A DNA stretch of 29,880 bases from Rhizopus sp. PT2906. Lineage: Eukaryota; Mucoromycota; Mucoromycetes; Mucorales; Rhizopodaceae. This document shows, one piece after another, positions 29,621 through 29,880 of the stretch. The notes below the pieces were generated by a model that did no database searches, was not told the DNA's origin, and was given only the letters and a program-made list of their open reading frames with translations. Numbering within the stretch: position 1 is the first letter of the stretch; every line of letters starts with the position of its first letter. A program made the position numbers and the translations under genes. Location of the stretch: the NCBI GenBank assembly GCA_025529335.1, contig JAMYHX010000519.1:1-29880 (forward strand), in the 5' to 3' direction.

Positions 29621-29880
29621 AAACCGTACTATCAAATATTAAAATAAAGTAGGATCAGTAATATATGTAGCCTGATGGTACTTTTGTCATCCTCTTAATT
29701 CTCTTATCGCAATAGCAATGAGAATAGAAAGTGGAACATAACCTTTTCACTAGGCATATAAGAGGTGGTATACCCACTGAATGAATGCTATACACCTTTT
29801 ACGAAAATTATTGACACTGATGCTAAGAGTAAAATTCGCGATCGTTAAATTCTATTGTCACGTTTACCATTGGTTGATTT
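29621..29880. other. Window end, possible 5' part of the exporter pseudogene
   Basis: On the minus strand a short LSILIAIAIRELR-like hydrophobic stretch (about 29690-29730) and TYITDPTLF could be an upstream exon of the exporter pseudogene. Splice sites and frame are not clear enough to annotate. Confidence 0.3.

Noticed and set aside
1..29880. CRISPR array, prophage or bacterial operon
   Set aside because: No regularly spaced repeats; spliced genes and eukaryotic families throughout show nuclear fungal DNA.

Overview
The window reads as nuclear DNA of an early-diverging fungus, most likely a Mucorales member (Mucor/Rhizopus relatives). It is AT-rich, and its genes carry many short introns (mostly 48-82 nt) with GT-AG ends and CTAAT/CTAAC-like branch sites. 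The proteins recognised are ordinary fungal housekeeping proteins. The mobile elements (Tc1/mariner-like DDE transposases and a DIRS-like reverse transcriptase with YYLDD) are of types I recognise from Mucorales genomes. No database search was run, so the assignment rests on protein recognition and gene structure.

Layout. 1-7250 is transposon-derived and intergenic DNA: a possible solo LTR, two oppositely oriented broken Tc1/mariner-like copies, and two out-of-order pieces of a DIRS-like element. 7252-26290 is a gene-dense island of nine genes: a GST-like protein (+), the GPI transamidase subunit GAA1 (+, 12 exons), a SAM methyltransferase (-), a SART3/Prp24-type HAT protein that lacks RRMs (+, 10 exons), a RAB3GAP2 N-domain protein (-), an ADCK1/Mcp2-like mitochondrial atypical kinase (+), a small DUF1748/mitofissin gene (+), porphobilinogen deaminase HEM3 (-) and the dynamin VPS1 (-). 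26291-29880 holds non-coding DNA, a third broken Tc1/mariner copy with a clear right end, and a decayed FUSC/ArAE-type exporter pseudogene.

Genes sit close together. Convergent pairs GAA1/methyltransferase, SART3-like/RAB3GAP2-like and mitofissin/HEM3 have about 55, 110 and 131 bp between stops. The ADCK1-like stop is only 58 bp from the mitofissin start on the same strand, and VPS1 ends 101 bp from the HEM3 start. Joint themes are mitochondria (ADCK1-like, mitofissin, haem synthesis) and membrane trafficking or GPI anchoring (VPS1, RAB3GAP2-like, GAA1), but no operon-like pathway is implied.

Most notable: (i) a near-ideal U12-type AT-AC intron in GAA1; (ii) two divergent transposase copies that both break at TCC-CCC-TGA and continue in the +1 frame at the third catalytic residue, which suggests programmed +1 frameshifting or inheritance of one lesion; (iii) a SART3-like recycling factor that keeps its LSm-binding tail but has no RRMs; (iv) 10-nt and 11-nt microexons in VPS1 and HEM3. 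All exon borders are hand-derived from reading frame, splice motifs and family similarity.
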